NCBI RefSeq assembly: GCF_009884975.1
Contig: NZ_CP041970.1
Coordinates: 806,001 to 870,000 of the forward strand
DNA from: Acinetobacter dispersus
GTDB taxonomy: Bacteria; Pseudomonadota; Gammaproteobacteria; Pseudomonadales; Moraxellaceae
Reading direction: 5' to 3'
Length of the DNA stretch: 64,000 nt
Shown: positions 26,456 through 36,924 of the stretch, one piece after another
Layout of the letters: each line of letters opens with the position of its first letter
Numbering within the stretch: the stretch's first letter is position 1
Made by a program: the position numbers and the translations under genes
Notes under the pieces: generated by a model
Told to the model about the DNA's origin: nothing
Database searches by the model: none
Seen by the model: the letters and a program-made list of their open reading frames with translations, nothing else

Positions 26456-29400
26456 ATGACGGAAGTAGAACAGCAACTTACCCCTCCAACTGAACCAAGA
26501 CAGCAGCGGCGTATTTTACGAAATATTCTGCTGATTGTACTGATCATTCTTTTATTGTTGGTCAGTTCTCTTGCTGTGATGATGTCAACCGACAAAGGTA
26601 GTCGTTTTCTACTAGACCGTGTACTTCAAAGCCAGAAAACCATTAAATACGAATATGAAAGTGGTAATCTAATCTCAGGCATTATTTTAAAAAATGTGTT
26701 GGTAAGATTGGAAGGAATTGATGTTTCCTTAGACCGTGCCGACGTGTCTTTAGGCTGGAGAGCCATCCTTAAAAAAGAAGTGCATCTCAGTCATGCTGAT
26801 GTACGTAATCTAAAAATTCTTGATAAGAAACCGCCATCAGGTAAGCCGTTCGGGTTTGATCCAATCAAACTTCCTTTTGTATTGCGAGTCGATGAAGCCA
26901 GTCTAGACCATTTGCAACTGCAAACCACCACATCTAAAGTTGATTTCAGCGATATTTATCTAAAAGATGCTTTGTGGTCAGAAACCAAATTAAAGTTCAA
27001 AGATTCACGCATGAAGATGGAGTTTTTGGCAGTAAATAAGGCAACAGGAGAAATGGATTTTAGTGGTAAATATCCACTCAATGCGACTGCCGATCTGATC
27101 ATTCCATCACTAAAAAGCCTAGATATTGATATTATTAAAGTTGCGGCACGAGGCTCTTTAGATACCTTAAAACTAGGAGTTGCAACACGTACCCCAGACT
27201 TACTGACAGGTTGGGCAATTGTGCATCCTGTACGTGAACATGTGCCGATGAATGGTGAGCTGTTCTTTAAAAACTATCATTTACCTTTATTGAAAGATCA
27301 AAAGCTATTTGCTAAGGACGGTATTGCGAAATTTAATGGCGATATCCAAAAACTGATTTTAACTTTGGATACAGACCTAAAAGGCGAGCAAGTGCCAGAG
27401 GGTCAATACACAGCACAGATGGATACTGATCTAACCCATCAATTAAATATTCGCGAATTTAATGGTCAATTGATGGGTGGTGCAGTGAGTTTGCTGGGTT
27501 TTGTCAATTGGCATGACCATGTTTCTTGGGATGTAAAAGGTCGTTTAGATCGCCTTGATCCAAAAGATAAGACTGTACCGCAAATTGCACAAGATTTCTT
27601 ACCACCGAATTTGGATGCGAGCTTGAGCTCAACAGGTTCAATGGAAAAAGGCTTGGTGCTGAATGCACAACTTGCGTTTGATAAATTTGAAACTTGGGCG
27701 GTTAGGCTAAATCAAGCAGAAGAGAAAGACAATAAAGCACAACCCATGCTATTAGATGTCTCTTGGAAAGGGATTGATCGTGCCATGCCGTATATTGGTT
27801 GGCTCAGTAGTGAAGAAGGTCATACCAATCTGACCTTAAAAGAAGGTCAGCAAGACATCTATCTCACAACAACGATTCGTCCTCATGAACAAGCGTTATT
27901 ACCAACTGGAAAATATGATGCGCGTTTAGATGTAAAAGGCGATCTATTAGATGTGGAAAGCTTCCGTTATGAGGCGGAAAAAGGCAGTTTGTCTGGACAG
28001 GCTAAAGTTAAGCTACCGACCGAAAAGCAACAACTGTCGTGGCAAGCACAGCTTAAAGCACAGGATTTCAATCCGCAAACCGTAGCTGCGGCAGCGCCTG
28101 TAAATTTATTGAATGGGGAAATTAAGGCCACAGGCTTTGCCAAACCAAATCAACAAATTATTCAGCTTGAGCAGATTGATTTAACAGGACAATTGCCACA
28201 AGAAAATAAAACTGAAACGATTGCCCTAAAGGGTAAAAGTACTGCTGCATTGATGTTTAATGATGAAAAAGCAGGTGGTGGATTTAAGAGTTTTGCAGTC
28301 AATTATGATGGTTCTTTAAATGCTTTGAATCAGGGTAACGGCGTATTAAAAATCAAGGTTGCAGGGACACCTGATTACATTAAGATTAATGAGTTAAATC
28401 ATGATGGTGTTGCTGGAAAAATCTATGCAACCGGTGCTGTTAATCTCAAAGATAAACTTGGTTGGGATATTGATGCTTCTTTGGTACGTTTTAAGCCACA
28501 GTATTTTGTTTCCAGTGTCAAAGGTGAAGTCTCAGGACGAGTTAAATCGCAAGGTGTATGGTCAGATAAGCTGAAACGTATTGATATTCGTGAGCTTAAT
28601 GCAGCAGGTTTTATCAATAATAAGCCAATTCGTGGCCGTGGAAATTTAAGCTTGTTGCTTGATTCAAATCAAGAAGGTTTCTTACCACAACAATTTGAAG
28701 CCAATAATCTATTCTTTGCTTATGCACAAAACCAGTTACAAGCAACAGGTAATGCGCAAAATTTACAGATTAAATTGAATGCTCCTGCACTATATGAACT
28801 TTATCCAGGTTTACGTGGTCGTGCTTACGGAAGCCTAAATGTACAGTCGAAACCGCGCTTAAAAGCGACGGCGAATATGATGGTCGATAATTTCGCATTT
28901 AATGATCTCGTCAGTATCCGCTCATTGCGGGTACAAGGTGAGTTACCGACCTCTGAAACGACACCAACACAACTTACCGCAACATTAGATCAACTGCGTA
29001 ATGGCAATCGTGAAATTGAACATGCAACTGTGAATTTGGCGGGAACACGTAAAGCACATGTGTTAAAAGTAGAAAGTAAAAACCGTCAATCTAACTTTTA
29101 TGTACAACTTGCGGGTGGTTTTAACCCAAAAAATGATTGGTTAGGACAAGTTCAAAAAGGCAATTTTAAGTCTCGTAATATTAATTTGGTACAAAATCAA
29201 AATGCGCCAATTATTTATTCAACTGCACAGACTGAGCTATATGTAGGCCAACATTGTTGGCAGAGTGCAAATAGCCAATTATGTTTGGATCAACCTGCAC
29301 GTATCAGCAAAGAAAAAGGTAGTTTCTCCTTTATTACCAAAAATCTGGATTTAAAAGATTTTACTGCATTTATGCCTGAAGGTTTGGCTGTGACAGGTCA

Positions 29401-30961
29401 ACTGAATGGTTATGCTAAAGCGTCATGGGCAAAAGGCAGTCATCCAAAAATAGATGCGCGTTTGGTGACACGTAAAGGTGAGATTGGATTGGCTGCAGAT
29501 GATCCACAAGACCCTGCAACGACGGTCACCTATGACGAGCTAAGCCTTATCGCGAAAAGCATCAGCGAAGGTTTATTATTACGTGTGGATGTGAAAACAC
29601 CAGATATTGGGACAGGTTATGCCAATGTCATTATCAATCCATTCCAAGCTAATATGCCAATGCGTGGTGAAGTGGCATTTGATGATGTACAGCTAAAAGT
29701 CTTTAAGCCATTTATTAAAGATGTACGCTCAATGTCGGGTACGCTAGCGCTGGCTGGTAAAATGAATGGTACTTTGACTCAGCCTCAGTTCGCTGGTGAA
29801 ATGCGCTTGAAAAACGGTGCAATTTCAATGATCTCGTTGCCTGTCAATTTAAGCAATATTCAGCTGTATTCGTCTATACGACAACAGTCTGCAAGTATTG
29901 ATGGTGCTTTCAATAGTGGACAAGGTGTAGGGCGCTTAAAAGGTAATTTTGACTGGCAGAATGATCCACATTTAAATCTGACTTTGAAAGGCGATAACTT
30001 ATTGGTTCGTCAAGCACCAATGATCACGGCAATTGTGGAACCTGACCTGACGTTGGATGTTTATCCATTTAATCAGCGTCTAAGCTTAAAAGGTAAGATT
30101 GATGTTCCGCGTGCGCGTATTTCAATGCCGGAAAGCTCTGCTACGGTTGTGAATCTGTCACCAGATGTACGTGTGGTTCAACAAGGACAAGACCTGCTTG
30201 CAACATTAAAAGCAGCTAAACCTTGGGATATCCGTGCAGATATGACGGTAACCTTAGGTAATCAAGTGATCTTCCAAGGCTTTGAAAGTACCATTCCATT
30301 GGTTGGCCGCTTACATCTATCTCAACGTGGTTTAGAAACAGCAATGCGTGCCAATGGTGCGATTGGTGTCAGTCAAAAAGTGAAGATCGAGGCTTATGGT
30401 CAAAGTCTTGATTTGAATCGTGCGATTGCACGTTTTAATGGACCGTTGGCGAACCCGACACTTGATATTGATGCTAATAAACCAGTTCAAGGCAGTATGG
30501 TTGGGGTGCGAGTAACAGGTACAGCCACCGTGCCGAATATCCAAATTTATAACGATGCAGGCTTGTCTGAACAAGAAGCGCTGAATGCATTACTTACTGG
30601 ACGTATCAATGAGGGTAACACGGGTTTAAGTAATACAGAGGGCTTTAAATCTGACGTCAATAACACCATTGCTGCTGCAGGTATTAGTATGGGCTTGGGT
30701 GGAACTCGTGCCTTAACCAATCAGATCGGTCGTACTTTTGGTTTGAGTGGTTTGGCATTGGACGCACAGGGTACAGGTGATGATACGCAGGTGAGTCTGA
30801 CAGGCTATATCACGCCAGATCTGTTTATTCGTTATGGTATTGGTGTATTTACCCCAGTGAATAAATTGACCTTGCGTTATCAGATGAACCGTCGTTTATA
30901 TCTGGAAGCAAGTCAGTCTTTAGAACGTGCGATTGACGTATTCTACAACTGGCGTTTCTAA
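26456..30961 (+). CDS. tamB: Translocation and assembly module inner-membrane protein TamB
   Basis: 1501 residues. One N-terminal membrane anchor (about residues 22-43, NILLIVLIILLLLVSSLAVM), then a very long, repetitive beta-rich periplasmic region and the C-terminal DUF490/TamB domain (SEQEALNALLTGRINEG; ending DVFYNWRF). AsmA-like proteins of this type form a hydrophobic groove that carries phospholipid between membranes; with TamA it also aids outer-membrane protein insertion. The start used is ATG 26456; a TTG two codons earlier is less likely. It lies 51 bases after tamA. Confidence 0.95.
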   Translation: MTEVEQQLTPPTEPRQQRRILRNILLIVLIILLLLVSSLAVMMSTDKGSRFLLDRVLQSQKTIKYEYESGNLISGIILKNVLVRLEGIDVSLDRADVSLGWRAILKKEVHLSHADVRNLKILDKKPPSGKPFGFDPIKLPFVLRVDEASLDHLQLQTTTSKVDFSDIYLKDALWSETKLKFKDSRMKMEFLAVNKATGEMDFSGKYPLNATADLIIPSLKSLDIDIIKVAARGSLDTLKLGVATRTPDLLTGWAIVHPVREHVPMNGELFFKNYHLPLLKDQKLFAKDGIAKFNGDIQKLILTLDTDLKGEQVPEGQYTAQMDTDLTHQLNIREFNGQLMGGAVSLLGFVNWHDHVSWDVKGRLDRLDPKDKTVPQIAQDFLPPNLDASLSSTGSMEKGLVLNAQLAFDKFETWAVRLNQAEEKDNKAQPMLLDVSWKGIDRAMPYIGWLSSEEGHTNLTLKEGQQDIYLTTTIRPHEQALLPTGKYDARLDVKGDLLDVESFRYEAEKGSLSGQAKVKLPTEKQQLSWQAQLKAQDFNPQTVAAAAPVNLLNGEIKATGFAKPNQQIIQLEQIDLTGQLPQENKTETIALKGKSTAALMFNDEKAGGGFKSFAVNYDGSLNALNQGNGVLKIKVAGTPDYIKINELNHDGVAGKIYATGAVNLKDKLGWDIDASLVRFKPQYFVSSVKGEVSGRVKSQGVWSDKLKRIDIRELNAAGFINNKPIRGRGNLSLLLDSNQEGFLPQQFEANNLFFAYAQNQLQATGNAQNLQIKLNAPALYELYPGLRGRAYGSLNVQSKPRLKATANMMVDNFAFNDLVSIRSLRVQGELPTSETTPTQLTATLDQLRNGNREIEHATVNLAGTRKAHVLKVESKNRQSNFYVQLAGGFNPKNDWLGQVQKGNFKSRNINLVQNQNAPIIYSTAQTELYVGQHCWQSANSQLCLDQPARISKEKGSFSFITKNLDLKDFTAFMPEGLAVTGQLNGYAKASWAKGSHPKIDARLVTRKGEIGLAADDPQDPATTVTYDELSLIAKSISEGLLLRVDVKTPDIGTGYANVIINPFQANMPMRGEVAFDDVQLKVFKPFIKDVRSMSGTLALAGKMNGTLTQPQFAGEMRLKNGAISMISLPVNLSNIQLYSSIRQQSASIDGAFNSGQGVGRLKGNFDWQNDPHLNLTLKGDNLLVRQAPMITAIVEPDLTLDVYPFNQRLSLKGKIDVPRARISMPESSATVVNLSPDVRVVQQGQDLLATLKAAKPWDIRADMTVTLGNQVIFQGFESTIPLVGRLHLSQRGLETAMRANGAIGVSQKVKIEAYGQSLDLNRAIARFNGPLANPTLDIDANKPVQGSMVGVRVTGTATVPNIQIYNDAGLSEQEALNALLTGRINEGNTGLSNTEGFKSDVNNTIAAAGISMGLGGTRALTNQIGRTFGLSGLALDAQGTGDDTQVSLTGYITPDLFIRYGIGVFTPVNKLTLRYQMNRRLYLEASQSLERAIDVFYNWRF

Positions 30962-30992
30962 CCCTGTTTTAAATTGGGTTTAGAATCAGAAA

Positions 30993-31029
30993 GAGGAATT
31001 ATTTCGATGAAATAGTTCCTCTTTTTTTT
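30993..31029 (+). terminator. Rho-independent terminator of tamAB
   Basis: GAGGAATTATTTC (30993-31005) pairs with GAAATAGTTCCTC (31009-31021) with one G-T pair, then eight T residues. Confidence 0.88.
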
Positions 31030-31221
31030 AGGGATGTAACACTGCCTGAAGCTCCAAAAAAAACCATTCACATAAAAATTAATGAGGGCTGATGTGTTAA
31101 TGGTCTGAGCTAATTTTTAAACAGATGTCATAACTGATGGTTTTAGAGAATAAGAATTGTGATAGAATTAATATAAGTTATTGAAAATTAATGAATTTAT
31201 GACATTTTTTGGAGAAAATAA

Positions 31222-31704
31222 ATGAAACCTGTCACTTTTGGTCAGCTTTGGGCAGTGCTTGGCTTAGTGCTACTCAGTTCGATACTCCAAGTCAATGCCA
31301 AGGAATACTATAAATGGGTCGATGCCAAAGGCGTTACCACCTATTCAGCAACGCCACAACCTGTACAAAGACAAGAACCTCAACTCGATCCCGTCAAAAA
31401 GAATAGCAATACCGCAGTCGTTCAACAGGCAAATGTACAAACTGTAACTGCACCAAAAGAAGCGAAAATCACAACAGTGACGGCAACTACCGCAACAACA
31501 GTTAAGCCTGTAACGGCGTCCACAGCAGCCACAAGCAATCTCACAGTCGTAAGTGAAGTGCTTATCCCTGTGAAAAACTGTAATGGGGTTAGATGCTGGG
31601 ATATGAAAGACAAGTCATATAATCTCGTTGCAGGAACGACATATCTCTCTGCCAATGGAGGAAAATGTCAAAAGTTAGGCAATAACATGCGCTGTAGCAA
31701 ATGA
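31222..31704 (+). CDS. Exported DUF4124-domain protein
   Basis: 160 residues. A signal peptide ends at VNA (about residue 26), followed by the DUF4124 pattern (KEYYKWVDAKGVTTYSATPQ). The middle (residues 60-110) is a Thr/Val/Ala-rich low-complexity linker. The C-terminal part has paired cysteines (VKNCNGVRCWDM and GKCQKLGNNMRC). Function unknown. Ribosome site GGAG before ATG. Confidence 0.82.
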   Translation: MKPVTFGQLWAVLGLVLLSSILQVNAKEYYKWVDAKGVTTYSATPQPVQRQEPQLDPVKKNSNTAVVQQANVQTVTAPKEAKITTVTATTATTVKPVTASTAATSNLTVVSEVLIPVKNCNGVRCWDMKDKSYNLVAGTTYLSANGGKCQKLGNNMRCSK

Positions 31705-31800
31705 TTTGTATGTTTTTATTACGGGAAGCACTGTTTTAAAGGCTTCCTTTTGCAAAATCAACAAGTTTCAGTATGATGTGTGCATCAAATTAGCCGCAGT

Positions 31801-32166
31801 ATGATGATGAAAAAAGTTTTGTTTATTGCAATAGGTTTAGTTTTGGCTGGTTGTGCTGAGAAAAAGCCGTTAACCCCTGAAGAACAATGGCATGGCTATT
31901 GTGTCAGTGTGGGTAACGCTGCACGTTCGATCACATTGGATCGTCAAAATGGAATTGAGCAAAAACAAGCAACGGAGTATGCGGCAAAGATTGAAGATGA
32001 GACTACGCGTAAGTTTATCTTTAAAATTTTGGACACGGTTTATGCACTTCCTGCCGATCAACTGAAAAAAGATCCAGAAGCATTACGTGAAAATTTAAAG
32101 AAACAGTTTATGGAAGAATGCTTGGTTACCCCACATGACAAGCTGCCTAACTATAAACTTTTTTAA
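31801..32166 (+). CDS. Putative small lipoprotein
   Basis: 121 residues from the MMMKK start; a GTG 21 bases upstream is also in frame. The lipobox is VLAGC (cysteine about residue 18). The mature part is mainly helical, with two further cysteines (GYCVS and EECLV). It resembles small Acinetobacter lipoproteins of unknown role. A strong terminator follows. Confidence 0.75.
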   Translation: MMMKKVLFIAIGLVLAGCAEKKPLTPEEQWHGYCVSVGNAARSITLDRQNGIEQKQATEYAAKIEDETTRKFIFKILDTVYALPADQLKKDPEALRENLKKQFMEECLVTPHDKLPNYKLF

Positions 32167-32175
32167 TGTGTATAT

Positions 32176-32203
32176 AAAAAAGACAACACCGTTTGTCTTT
32201 TTT
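32176..32203 (+). terminator. Rho-independent terminator
   Basis: AAAAAAGACAA (32176-32186), loop CACCGT, TTGTCTTTTTT from 32193: 11-bp stem ending in T residues. Confidence 0.85.
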
Positions 32204-32359
32204 TATGGATGTAATTTATTGTTTTATTAGACTTTAACCTAAGACCAAAGCGGTATTTCCAAGGGATGAACATTTCGCTATAAAATAATGGGCATCACGT
32301 AGAAATACGGTAGTTGCATTAACATTTAACGCGAAGTCTAGTAAAATTTTGCTGTCCAC

Positions 32360-32406
32360 ATTACTTGTAAAGCTTGTAGCAAGCTGGAACTTACAAGTAA
32401 TTTTTT
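32360..32406 (+). promoter_or_regulatory. Terminator-like hairpin in the acnB leader
   Basis: ATTACTTGTAA (32360-32370) pairs perfectly with TTACAAGTAAT (32391-32401). Inside it, AGCTTG-TAG-CAAGCT (32371-32385) forms a second stem, with GGAAC as a one-sided bulge. Six T residues (32401-32406) follow, and the acnB GTG codon is 20 bases further on. The previous gene already has its own terminator at 32176, so this looks like an attenuator or leader control element for acnB. Confidence 0.55.
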
Positions 32407-32425
32407 AAAAAAGAGGAATAACACT

Positions 32426-35065
32426 GTGCTAGAAGCTTACCGCCAACACGTTGAAGAACGTGCCGCACTCGGAGTCCCACCGAAGCCGCTTGATGATGCT
32501 CAAACTGCTGAACTCGTAGCCTTATTAAAAAATCCACCAGCAGGTGAAGAAGCTTATTTAGTAGATTTACTAGAAAATCGTGTTCCAGCAGGTGTTGACC
32601 AAGCTGCATATGTAAAAGCTGCTTTCTTAGCTGCCGTTGCAAAAGGCGAAGCAACCTCTCCACTCGTATCTAAAGAACGTGCAGTTTATTTACTAGGTAC
32701 AATGCTTGGTGGTTATAACGTAGCACCACTTGTTGAACTTCTAGACAACGCTGAGCTTGCTGAATTAGCGGCTGAAGCGTTAAAGAAAACACTTCTTGTA
32801 TTTGATGCGTTCCATGACGTAGCTGACAAAGCAAAAGCAGGCAATGCTGCTGCTAAAGCAGTATTACAATCTTGGGCTGATGCAGAATGGTTTACAAGCC
32901 GTGCTGACGTTCCAGAAGAAATCAAAATCACTGTGTTCAAAGTAACAGGTGAGACCAATACGGATGACTTGTCTCCAGCTCAAGACGCTTGGAGCCGTCC
33001 AGATATCCCATTACACGCGAATGCAATGTTGAAAAACGAGCGTGATGGCATCAATCCTGAAAAACCAGGTGAAGTTGGTCCATTAAGCCAAATTAAAGAA
33101 CTCATCGCGAAAGGTAACCAAGTTGCTTACGTAGGTGACGTTGTTGGTACAGGTTCTTCTCGTAAGTCTGCAACTAACTCGGTTCTTTGGTTCTTCGGTG
33201 ACGAACTTCCACACATTCCAAACAAAAAAGATGGTGGTGTGTGCTTAGGTTCTAAAATCGCGCCAATTTTCTTCAATACAATGGAAGATGCAGGTGCATT
33301 ACCTGTAGAAATCGACGTTGCTAACATGAACATGGGCGACGAAGTTGTATTGAAAATTGATCACGCTGCTGCAAAAGTAACTGCATTTAAAGACGGCGCT
33401 CAAATTTCAGAAGCTGACCTTAAAACGCCTGTACTTTTAGACGAAGTACGTGCGGGTGGTCGTATTAACCTGATCATTGGTCGTGGTTTAACTGCGAAAG
33501 CACGTGAAGAATTAGGTCTTGCACCTTCTACATTGTTCCGTACTCCAGTACAACCTGCTGACACTGGCAAAGGCTTTACACAAGCTCAGAAAATGGTTGG
33601 TCGTGCATGTGGTTTAGCAGAAGGTCAAGGTATCCGTCCGGGTACTTACTGTGAACCTAAGATGACAACTGTTGGTTCTCAAGATACAACTGGTCCAATG
33701 ACTCGTGACGAGTTAAAAGACTTGGCGTGTTTGGGCTTCTCAGCTGACTTGGTAATGCAGTCTTTCTGTCACACTGCTGCGTATCCAAAACCAGTTGACG
33801 TAACAACTCACCATACATTACCAGACTTCATCATGAACCGTGGTGGTGTATCTTTACGTCCAGGTGACGGTATTATCCACTCTTGGTTAAACCGTATGTT
33901 ACTTCCAGATACAGTTGGTACTGGTGGTGACTCACATACACGTTTCCCAATTGGTATCTCATTCCCAGCAGGTTCTGGTCTTGTTGCGTTCGCAGCTGCA
34001 ACTGGCGTTATGCCACTTGATATGCCTGAATCTGTACTTGTTAAGTTCAAAGGTAAAATGCAGCCTGGTATCACTTTACGTGACCTTGTACATGCAATTC
34101 CTTACTACGCGATTCAAGCGGGTGACTTAACTGTAGAGAAGAAAGGTAAGAAAAACATCTTCTCTGGTCGTATCCTTGAGATCGATTTATCAGAAATGGA
34201 AAATGACTTGACTGTTGAGCAAGCATTTGAACTTTCTGACGCATCTGCTGAGCGTTCTGCTGCTGGTTGTTCAATCACACTTTCTGAAGAGAAAGTTGCT
34301 GAATACTTACGTTCTAACATCACCATGTTGAAGTGGATGATTGCAGAAGGTTATGGCGATGCACGTACAATGGCGCGTCGTGCTGAAAACATGCAGAAGT
34401 GGTTAGATAACCCAAGCTTGTTGAAAGCTGATGCTGATGCAGAATACTTAAAAGTTTACGAAATCGATCTTGCTGACATCAAAGAACCAATTCTTTGCTG
34501 CCCGAACGATCCAGATGACGCGAAGCTTCTTTCTGACGTTCAAGGTGACAAGATTGATGAAGTATTCATCGGTTCTTGTATGACCAACATCGGTCACTTC
34601 CGTGCAGCGGGTCAGTTACTAGACAAAGTACCTGGTGGTTCATTGTCTACTCGTTTATGGTTGGCTCCACCAACTCGTATGGACGAGCATCAATTGATGG
34701 AAGAGGGCTTGTATAACATCTATGGCCGTGCTGGTGCACGTACAGAGATGCCAGGCTGTTCATTGTGTATGGGTAACCAAGCACGTGTAGCACCGAATAC
34801 AACATGTGTATCGACTTCTACACGTAACTTCCCGAACCGTTTAGGTCAAGGTGCAAACGTTTACTTGGCATCTGCTGAGCTTGCATCTGTAGCTGCGGTT
34901 CTTGGTAAATTACCAAGCCCAGAAGAATATCAACAGTACGCGTCGCAAATCGACAGCGCTTCTGCTGACATCTACAAATACTTGAACTTCGACAAGATGA
35001 GCGAATATACAAAAGAAGCTGATCAAGTTGATACCAAGAAAATCCAAGCTGCTCAATTGACCTAA
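32426..35065 (+). CDS. acnB: Bifunctional aconitate hydratase 2 / 2-methylisocitrate dehydratase
   Basis: 879 residues, usual AcnB length, GTG start with AGAGGAA upstream. It interconverts citrate and isocitrate. Domains in order: HEAT-like helical domain (1-160), swivel domain (about 165-380), then the [4Fe-4S] aconitase core. Cluster cysteines are in GSCMTNIGHFR and CSLCMGNQAR. The codon usage is that of a strongly expressed gene. A terminator-like hairpin sits in the leader and a strong terminator follows. Confidence 0.97.
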   Translation: MLEAYRQHVEERAALGVPPKPLDDAQTAELVALLKNPPAGEEAYLVDLLENRVPAGVDQAAYVKAAFLAAVAKGEATSPLVSKERAVYLLGTMLGGYNVAPLVELLDNAELAELAAEALKKTLLVFDAFHDVADKAKAGNAAAKAVLQSWADAEWFTSRADVPEEIKITVFKVTGETNTDDLSPAQDAWSRPDIPLHANAMLKNERDGINPEKPGEVGPLSQIKELIAKGNQVAYVGDVVGTGSSRKSATNSVLWFFGDELPHIPNKKDGGVCLGSKIAPIFFNTMEDAGALPVEIDVANMNMGDEVVLKIDHAAAKVTAFKDGAQISEADLKTPVLLDEVRAGGRINLIIGRGLTAKAREELGLAPSTLFRTPVQPADTGKGFTQAQKMVGRACGLAEGQGIRPGTYCEPKMTTVGSQDTTGPMTRDELKDLACLGFSADLVMQSFCHTAAYPKPVDVTTHHTLPDFIMNRGGVSLRPGDGIIHSWLNRMLLPDTVGTGGDSHTRFPIGISFPAGSGLVAFAAATGVMPLDMPESVLVKFKGKMQPGITLRDLVHAIPYYAIQAGDLTVEKKGKKNIFSGRILEIDLSEMENDLTVEQAFELSDASAERSAAGCSITLSEEKVAEYLRSNITMLKWMIAEGYGDARTMARRAENMQKWLDNPSLLKADADAEYLKVYEIDLADIKEPILCCPNDPDDAKLLSDVQGDKIDEVFIGSCMTNIGHFRAAGQLLDKVPGGSLSTRLWLAPPTRMDEHQLMEEGLYNIYGRAGARTEMPGCSLCMGNQARVAPNTTCVSTSTRNFPNRLGQGANVYLASAELASVAAVLGKLPSPEEYQQYASQIDSASADIYKYLNFDKMSEYTKEADQVDTKKIQAAQLT

Positions 35066-35080
35066 TCTGTTAGTGAGCTA

Positions 35081-35115
35081 AAAATAAGGGCTGAGTAATC
35101 AGCCCTTATTTTTTT
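35081..35115 (+). terminator. Rho-independent terminator of acnB
   Basis: AAAATAAGGGCTGA (35081-35094), loop GTAA, TCAGCCCTTATTTT (35099-35112), then more T residues: a perfect 14-bp stem. Confidence 0.92.
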
Positions 35116-35386
35116 GATGCTGTATCTGATTGTTATGCCAGATGTGACTTAACAATTTAGGCAAAATCAATGTATTAAAAATGAAGATTTACTTTTCAGA
35201 ATAACTTTAATCTGTATTTTTTCTTGGGTAATCTCAAGTTTGCTTCTTTTTTATGCTAATTAAAACATCCATAAATTTTAATTATTCCATGAACAATAAA
35301 CTTTTGTGTTTATGCACAAGGGCAGTGTCTGCTGTTCTATAACTTAAATATAAAGGGTTTTATTCAATCATATAAAAAGGAGCTAG

Positions 35387-36814
35387 ATGATGGGGACTTT
35401 ACCCAAAGCATATGTTAAAGCAGTAACTCTTGTTCTTACAGGATGCCTATTAGTCGCTTGTAATGATGATAAGAAAAATATGAATTCTGAAATAAAATTG
35501 CAAACCACAACAATGGCCTTAACCGCTTTAAGTCGGAGTCTTGTTTGGAAAAATAACCAATGTGATGCGGTATATCGAGATGCGATAGAACAAAATAATA
35601 AAGCATTAGCGGCTATGCAAGATTTGAGAGCTACATTAACTACCTCACAAAACAATTTAGCTGCTTTTATTGATCAGCGCATGTTACCTAAACTCACTCA
35701 GTTTGATTCAGAAGCCACTTTTATCCGTGAACGTTGCAATACACCTGATTATGATGGCACGGGTGTGAGTATGGAGCGTCCAGCAATGCTGCGTGAAATG
35801 CTGAATGAATGGCAAGGAACCATTGATTTATTAACGAAACAGCTCAATAAGCCGCCACAAATGAATGTATCAATTAAGCCTGCACGTTTAACCAATGTAG
35901 AGGTTAATACAGACACCGTTGCGGCATTCAAATTTAAAGACTGTTCGGATGGCTTTTGCCCAGAGATGACAGTGATTCCAGCAGGAAGCTATCAAATGGG
36001 TGGCACATTGGAAGAGCATGAAAGAGAAGGCGTACCTGCACAGGCAAGACCTTATGAATTGCCTCAGCATCAAGTCAATATCACGAAACCATTTGCTATG
36101 GCATCGTATGAAACCACTGTTGGTCAATTTCAGCAATTTCAGAAAGAAACAGGCTGGGAAGTGCAAGGATGCCGAAGCTGGGAGGTCCGTGATGGTGAAT
36201 ACAATATGTGGTACCGAAATGACTTAAACCCGAGCAATCCTGGATTTACTCAAACTGCTCAAGATCCCGTCGTTTGTGTACGCCGTGAAGATGGTCAGGC
36301 TTTTGCAGCATGGCTGTCTGAAAAGACAGGAAAAACCTATCGTTTGCCGACTGAGGCTGAATGGGAATATGCAGCGCGGGCAGGGACATCAACGGCATTC
36401 TATTGGGGTAATGATCCAGATCGTGATCAAGCCTGCAAGTACGCCAATGTTTTGGATGTAAGTACGACAACCACAGAAACCAATACAGCGACATGGCGAG
36501 CATTTAACTGTAACGATGGTTATGCATATACTGCACCTGTAGGCTCATTTTTACCGAATGCCTTTGGACTGTATGACGTACTCGCCAATGCGCGTGAATG
36601 GGTAGATGATTGTTGGCATGCCAATTATCAAGGTGCGCCTGCAACAGCAGTACGTTGGGGCGCAGAAAATAATGGTCTGTGTAATTTTCCTGTATTGCGT
36701 GGCGGTGCATGGATTTATAACGTACATAATGTCCGTACTGCTTATCGCAATGCTTATTATTCGTCTCAGGCACGTTCAACCATGTGGGGTTTCCGTGTAG
36801 TAAGGGAAGTTTGA
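35387..36814 (+). CDS. SUMF1/FGE-like domain lipoprotein
   Basis: 475 residues. A lipoprotein signal with lipobox LLVAC (cysteine about residue 25) is followed by a helical region (30-165) and a SUMF1-type (formylglycine-generating enzyme-like) domain: VIPAGSYQMGG, YETTVGQFQQF, RLPTEAEWEYAARAGT, VLRGGAWIY and GFRVVRE. The two catalytic cysteines of true FGE are absent from the corresponding C-terminal segment, so sulfatase maturation is unlikely; a binding or structural role is more probable. AAGGAG precedes two adjacent ATG codons; the second (35390) may be the real start. Confidence 0.87.
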   Translation: MMGTLPKAYVKAVTLVLTGCLLVACNDDKKNMNSEIKLQTTTMALTALSRSLVWKNNQCDAVYRDAIEQNNKALAAMQDLRATLTTSQNNLAAFIDQRMLPKLTQFDSEATFIRERCNTPDYDGTGVSMERPAMLREMLNEWQGTIDLLTKQLNKPPQMNVSIKPARLTNVEVNTDTVAAFKFKDCSDGFCPEMTVIPAGSYQMGGTLEEHEREGVPAQARPYELPQHQVNITKPFAMASYETTVGQFQQFQKETGWEVQGCRSWEVRDGEYNMWYRNDLNPSNPGFTQTAQDPVVCVRREDGQAFAAWLSEKTGKTYRLPTEAEWEYAARAGTSTAFYWGNDPDRDQACKYANVLDVSTTTTETNTATWRAFNCNDGYAYTAPVGSFLPNAFGLYDVLANAREWVDDCWHANYQGAPATAVRWGAENNGLCNFPVLRGGAWIYNVHNVRTAYRNAYYSSQARSTMWGFRVVREV

Positions 36815-36924
36815 ATTATAGATAAATTTACGGCTCTGAAAATTTAATCGATTTATTGATTGACTTAATTTATTGATTTAGATGAGAATAAGGGCTAAAT
36901 TATTAGTCCTTACCTTAACTTTAG

